Of a stretch of 37,030 nt of DNA, positions 35,566-37,030 are shown one piece after another (the first letter of the stretch is position 1; each line of letters opens with the position of its first letter). The notes under the pieces are model-generated. The model ran no database searches. It was not told the origin of the DNA and was given only the letters and a program-made list of their open reading frames with translations. The stretch is from Gallionella sp. (lineage in GTDB: Bacteria; Pseudomonadota; Gammaproteobacteria; Burkholderiales; Gallionellaceae), in assembly GCA_030645775.1 (NCBI GenBank), contig JAUSLX010000057.1, forward strand, positions 1 to 37,030. The letters are read 5' to 3'. The position numbers and the translations under genes were made by a program.

Positions 35566-36000
35566 CTAACCTGAGAAAAGTTGCCACCAGCGCCTCCGGT
35601 TGTTGGGCACAGGCGCGTGAATCTCGACGGGCGAAGGCTGCGCGATGCTGAGTATCCAACGCGGCGGCGTGGGGGTGGCGTTGTGACTGCATGAAGAACC
35701 CAGCGTGCACGGGTCATAGACTTTGATTAACGTGGGGCGCTCGACATGGTCAACATAGACTATGCCGCAGTAGTGGTAGTCATGTTCATGCCGTAACAGC
35801 GTGTTCAGTGCATCAATGCGGACGGTGAGTTCATCGCCGTTCAGCGGTGTGACGGGCAGGGTTTCTCCCACCTGATAGAAGAACCACGGGTTTCCTTTGA
35901 CGTGTTCCCACAGCACATCCAGTTGCTGCCATTGCAGGATGCCGTAGAAAGTTCCTTTCAGGCGAGTATGAAAAACTTCTGCAGCGAGGTCATCCATCAT
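35566..36000 (-). CDS. Conserved protein of unknown function
   Basis: The 144-aa product starts MMDDLAAEVFHTRLKGTFYG and contains ILQWQQLDVLWEHVKG, REHDYHYCGIVYVDHVERPT and IKVYDPCTLGSSCSHN. It seems related to a widespread but unnamed betaproteobacterial family (recollection, not a search). The Cys/His residues in HDYHYC and CTLGSSC could form a metal site. No signal or membrane segment. GGGA precedes the start, and its ATG overlaps the TGA of the upstream repeat protein, so the two are translated together. Confidence 0.75.
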   Translation of the reverse strand: MMDDLAAEVFHTRLKGTFYGILQWQQLDVLWEHVKGNPWFFYQVGETLPVTPLNGDELTVRIDALNTLLRHEHDYHYCGIVYVDHVERPTLIKVYDPCTLGSSCSHNATPTPPRWILSIAQPSPVEIHAPVPNNRRRWWQLFSG

Positions 36001-36689
36001 ATTCCCAGCGAAATTCTGGCATGGAAGGGTGTATTCGTTTCAACCGGATTCGTTTCAACCGGATTGGTTTCCGTGCCGGATAGTCGTCGTGATGTATCCG
36101 GCCGTTTGCTATGCGCCACAAACCAGCCCAGCCAGGCCGCCCAATTGGGTCTTTCTGAGTGAGAGGCAGGCTGCACAGCTTGCTCAACCCCTGTTCGTCT
36201 GTTGTCGATGCGGTGACTGCCTGTGTCGTCTGGCGCTATCGAGCGGTTGCGTCGCCCGGTATTCGCACTACCTTCGTTCCGATGGACGCTTGCCGTCTGC
36301 GGTTCTCCGGGGGTGTCGCGTTCCTGGTTTGCATGCTCTGTCCTTTCCTGTTCACCAAGATGGTGCAGGTAATTTGTCAAGTGGGGTGTTTCGGTTGTGG
36401 GTGGGGGGGCTATCGGAGCGTGGTGCAACCCCAACGGCATCCTGCCATTTTCTATGGAACGACTGGTTGTATCATCGGGTGATGTCGCGTTGTTACGTCG
36501 CCCGGCCTTACTCTTGCTCCGATCACTGCCTGGCTGTCGCGGTTCTACGGGTACGGGGCGTTTATGCCGCGCGTTTTCCGACAACACCTGTTCACCTGCC
36601 ACAGGAGACTGTGGTTTTGTGAGGGGTGGTTGTTTTACCTGCTCGTCAATTTTGTGCAGGTAAACCGACCAGTAAGGTGTTCTGTGCAT
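35997..36689 (-). CDS. Modular low-complexity repeat protein, unknown
   Basis: The 230-aa frame ends in an ATGA overlap with the next gene. It is rich in Arg, Pro, Thr, Asp and Asn and appears modular: TPYWSVYLHKIDEQ and TPHLTNYLHHLGEQ begin two units, with AGRRNNATSPDDT and TGRRNRSIAPDDT deeper in each, and a third partial RPNWAAWLGWFVAHSK. It ends in VETNPVETNPVETN. No ribosome binding site is visible at ATG 36689, so the start is uncertain. No known domain is recognised. The opposite frame 36029-36622 is less likely. Confidence 0.55.
   Translation of the reverse strand: MHRTPYWSVYLHKIDEQVKQPPLTKPQSPVAGEQVLSENARHKRPVPVEPRQPGSDRSKSKAGRRNNATSPDDTTSRSIENGRMPLGLHHAPIAPPPTTETPHLTNYLHHLGEQERTEHANQERDTPGEPQTASVHRNEGSANTGRRNRSIAPDDTGSHRIDNRRTGVEQAVQPASHSERPNWAAWLGWFVAHSKRPDTSRRLSGTETNPVETNPVETNTPFHARISLGI
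36033..36062. repeat. 15-bp direct repeat (two copies)
   Basis: ATTCGTTTCAACCGG occurs twice head to tail, with a third degenerate copy following. It encodes the VETNP repeats at the end of the repeat protein. Confidence 0.85.
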
Positions 36690-36890
36690 AAGAAATAAGG
36701 AAGATACACTCAGATTCGGACTACCGATAATTCTAAACGGAATATATAGATATATCTATGCCTAGGCCTATGTTTGCGGGGGGATTATTTTCATAATTCT
36801 GGACAACCATAAATCCAACGCCTAAACTCGCCAATGTTCGTTAACGGGTTGAGTTCATCAAGCGTTTCCTGCTAGATGTATGGCTTGGCG

Positions 36891-37030
36891 TGTTGACGCC
36901 GACCGAATAGTGACCCAGTGTGCCGATTGAATATTGACCCAGGACAGGCTGCTGTTTTTAGGGACAGCAACTGTGGATAAGTGTACCAAGAACTGGTTTT
37001 TGAAGTTCACTTTTTCCCATTTTTTTGCAA
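36891..37030 (+). mobile_element. Probable end of an IS21-family insertion sequence (continues beyond window)
   Basis: From TGTTGACGCC at 36891 the sequence holds two spaced copies of a TGACCCAG-type motif (CCGAATAGTGACCCAG, then GATTGAATATTGACCCAGG). This multiple-repeat terminal pattern starting with TG is like the non-coding ends of IS21-type elements as I recall them. No transposase frame starts within the window. The stretch 36690-36890 before it is AT-rich and has no visible gene. Confidence 0.55.

Noticed and set aside
36029-36622. Plus-strand 197-aa ORF opposite the repeat protein
   Set aside because: Cys-rich with no plausible domain; the minus-strand frame has the ATGA overlap with a conserved-looking gene and clear protein-level modules.

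Overview
The window looks like a piece of a betaproteobacterial chromosome, most likely from the Nitrosomonadales/Gallionellaceae. This is inferred from gene order (queA-tgt-yajC-secD-secF; xseB-ispA-dxs-folE2), protein flavour (FolE2-type GTP cyclohydrolase, OlsB/PlsC-like acyltransferases, DUF3301, small c-type cytochrome) and moderate GC content. No ribosomal RNA or CRISPR array is present. Most of the window is ordinary core genome. The two edges are accessory.

Left edge (1-4.36 kb): the 3' part of a type III-like restriction/helicase subunit, an orphan BrnA-type antitoxin, and a complete RelE/HigB-HigA-like toxin-antitoxin pair. These sit among gene debris: a RelE/ParE toxin stub, two fragments that read like the C-terminus of GatB, the start of a REP-associated (Y1) transposase, a 120-bp inverted-repeat element, and a second diverged copy of the 3' end of mnmA. 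The intact mnmA 3' end lies at 4365, so the debris appears to have accumulated immediately downstream of mnmA.

Core block 1 (4.36-13.4 kb): nudJ-like and mnmA on the minus strand, a tRNA-Leu(CAA), then queA, tgt, yajC, secD and secF (queuosine tRNA modification and the Sec accessory complex), a DedA membrane protein and a glycine-zipper outer-membrane-type protein. Core block 2 (13.4-17.4 kb, minus): pstS-pstC-pstA-pstB behind a PhoB-like box, with a strong hairpin after pstS and no phoU following pstB.

Block 3 (17.4-23.1 kb, minus): a tightly packed series of a CBS-GGDEF regulator, a PlsC-type acyltransferase, an OlsB-like acyltransferase, an unlisted 46-aa membrane peptide, an LpxH-like phosphoesterase and an atypical pyruvate-kinase-like protein. 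Overlapping start/stop codons suggest co-translation of several of these. The grouping reads as a lipid-modification operon (ornithine lipid and/or lipid A) with a possible c-di-GMP or nucleotide-sensing regulator. It is the most interesting assembly in the window.

Block 4 (23.3-31 kb): rpmB-rpmG, a lipoprotein, a SpoIIAA-like protein, an EamA transporter and a Rieske oxygenase divergent from the isoprenoid operon xseB-ispA-dxs, with folE2 behind it. Block 5 (31-37 kb): a YkgJ-like cysteine-cluster protein, a DUF3301 protein, a miniature flagellar-rod-like protein, an RNB-family exoribonuclease overlapping a TonB-like gene, a cytochrome c, a conserved unknown protein coupled to a modular repeat protein, and what looks like the end of an IS21-type insertion sequence running off the right edge.
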